DNA of 6,944 nt from Archaeoglobaceae archaeon (GTDB lineage: Archaea > Halobacteriota > Archaeoglobi > Archaeoglobales > Archaeoglobaceae), in NCBI GenBank assembly GCA_027016055.1, contig JALWBF010000169.1, forward strand, positions 1 to 6,944, given 5' to 3'. The notes below the pieces were generated by a model. The model made no database searches. It saw nothing but the letters and a program-made list of their open reading frames with translations, and was not told the origin of the DNA. Shown here in pieces: positions 6,234 to 6,944 of this stretch (position 1 is the first letter of the stretch; every line of letters begins with the position of its first letter). A program made the translations under genes and the position numbers.

Positions 6234-6260
6234 CAGAACGGTATTAGAATTAAAAAGATA

Positions 6261-6944
6261 TCAGAGTTCATTTATCTTTGCCTTTATAGCACTCATCAGC
6301 TTCTCAGCAACAACCTTGCCATCAACCTTTCCTCTGAACTCCTTCATAACCAAGCCCATCAGAGGCTTGAACGCATGCTCTCTTCTCTCCCTTATGAGTT
6401 CGATCTTCTCCTCCACAAGCTTAGCGATGAACTCATCCAAATCCCCGGCTTTGCTTAGAGATTCCAAGATTTCATCAACTCTGGCATTCGGATTTTGGCA
6501 GAATATCTTCAAAACTTCCTCAGCTCCCTCCTTAGCGATCTTTCCATCCGCAATAAGCTCAAGTGCGATCCTGAAGTGCCTCTCGTTGAGAACATCGATG
6601 TTGTATCCCTCCTTCTTCAGCTCAGCCGGAATTATGTGCAGAACTCTCGCGACGATGGTCGGAGCGATCTTTTCCGCGAACTCTTCAAAAAGCTCGTAGT
6701 ATTCGGAATCCGCTATGGTGTAAGCCAGATCGTAGCTTAAGCCGTATTTCTCAGCGTATCTCTTTGCCCTATCCTCTATCAGCTCCGGAATCTCAACATC
6801 GAGCAGTTCTTTCGTGATTTTAACCGGAGGAACGTCAGTTTCCGGATACATCCTCGCCGCTCCGGGTAGGGGTCTTAAATAGGAAGTCGTTCCGTCCTCA
6901 TTCGCCTTCCTCGTCTCTTCCGGGACTCCGATTAGACAATACTC
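6261..6944 (-). CDS. gatE: Glu-tRNA(Gln) amidotransferase subunit E, C-terminal part
   Basis: Part of archaeal GatDE, which converts Glu-tRNA(Gln) to Gln-tRNA(Gln) in the cytoplasm. GatE activates and transamidates the glutamyl end using ammonia from GatD. The frame is open to the window edge, so the gene continues beyond 6944: 227 residues are present of a family usually a little over 600. The first visible residues contain the strongly conserved GVPEETRKA and RPLPGAARMYPETD, followed by the helical domain and the YqeY-like tail (about the last 150 residues, ending with LMGLVMKEFRGKVDGK) that holds the tRNA. Met at 6851 is internal, not a start. A run of five T after the TGA (6256-6252) may serve as terminator. 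Confidence 0.95.
   Translation of the reverse strand, partial: EYCLIGVPEETRKANEDGTTSYLRPLPGAARMYPETDVPPVKITKELLDVEIPELIEDRAKRYAEKYGLSYDLAYTIADSEYYELFEEFAEKIAPTIVARVLHIIPAELKKEGYNIDVLNERHFRIALELIADGKIAKEGAEEVLKIFCQNPNARVDEILESLSKAGDLDEFIAKLVEEKIELIRERREHAFKPLMGLVMKEFRGKVDGKVVAEKLMSAIKAKINEL

Larger units (their letters stand above)
5896..6260. other. Spacer with small or decayed ORFs
   Basis: About 365 bases between the nuclease promoter and the gatE end. It carries the repeat GGTTAGGTAAGA at 5974-5985 facing an inverted near-copy (TTATCTAACC, 5939-5948), a possible 26-codon micro-ORF on the plus strand (6042-6122), and an antitoxin-like remnant on the minus strand (6139-6233). The base composition is more AT-rich than the flanking genes. 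Confidence 0.5.

Noticed and set aside
6261..6851. A complete 196-residue protein starting at Met 6851
   Set aside because: The frame is open upstream to the window edge and encodes the conserved GatE segment just before this Met, so it is the C-terminal part of gatE.

Overview
The window looks like a euryarchaeal chromosome segment, probably from the Archaeoglobi or a close relative. The evidence is an archaeal ribose-1,5-bisphosphate isomerase, an archaea-only GatE, a stand-alone HTH plus zinc-ribbon regulator, a CCA-encoding tRNA gene, and start codons placed about 24-28 nt downstream of TATA-like boxes (leaderless transcripts) rather than behind Shine-Dalgarno sites. The genus assignment is inference.

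Left part (1-3483), ordinary housekeeping genes: thiL (thiamine-monophosphate kinase), then a ribose-1,5-bisphosphate isomerase gene of the AMP/type III Rubisco pathway. Next comes a short gap with a doubtful small membrane-protein ORF. It is followed by a small HTH/zinc-ribbon regulator divergent from ilvC (ketol-acid reductoisomerase). The two divergent genes appear to share one perfectly palindromic TATA box, with both ATGs exactly 24 nt from its centre.

Middle part (3568-about 4430): an intact tRNA-Glu(TTC) gene. A minus-strand ORF runs into its 3' half and translates the tRNA in the way SSV-type archaeal integrases do. I read it as int(N), the N-terminal piece of an integrase gene split by integration. 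Behind it, on the same strand, are a truncated SMC/Rad50-type ATPase N-lobe and a small coiled-coil protein. This is one end of an integrated element or its remnant. The matching tRNA repeat and int(C) are not in the window.

Right part (4430-6260): a relatively gene-poor, AT-rich stretch around one well-formed gene, a lipoprotein staphylococcal-nuclease-like protein with a C-terminal lamin-tail domain. The spacers on both sides hold decayed or very small ORFs, including an antitoxin-like helix fragment with a one-base frameshift. The window ends inside gatE (minus strand), which I take as host chromosome again. The 2.6 kb between tRNA-Glu and gatE is therefore best read as an integration hotspot with remnants.
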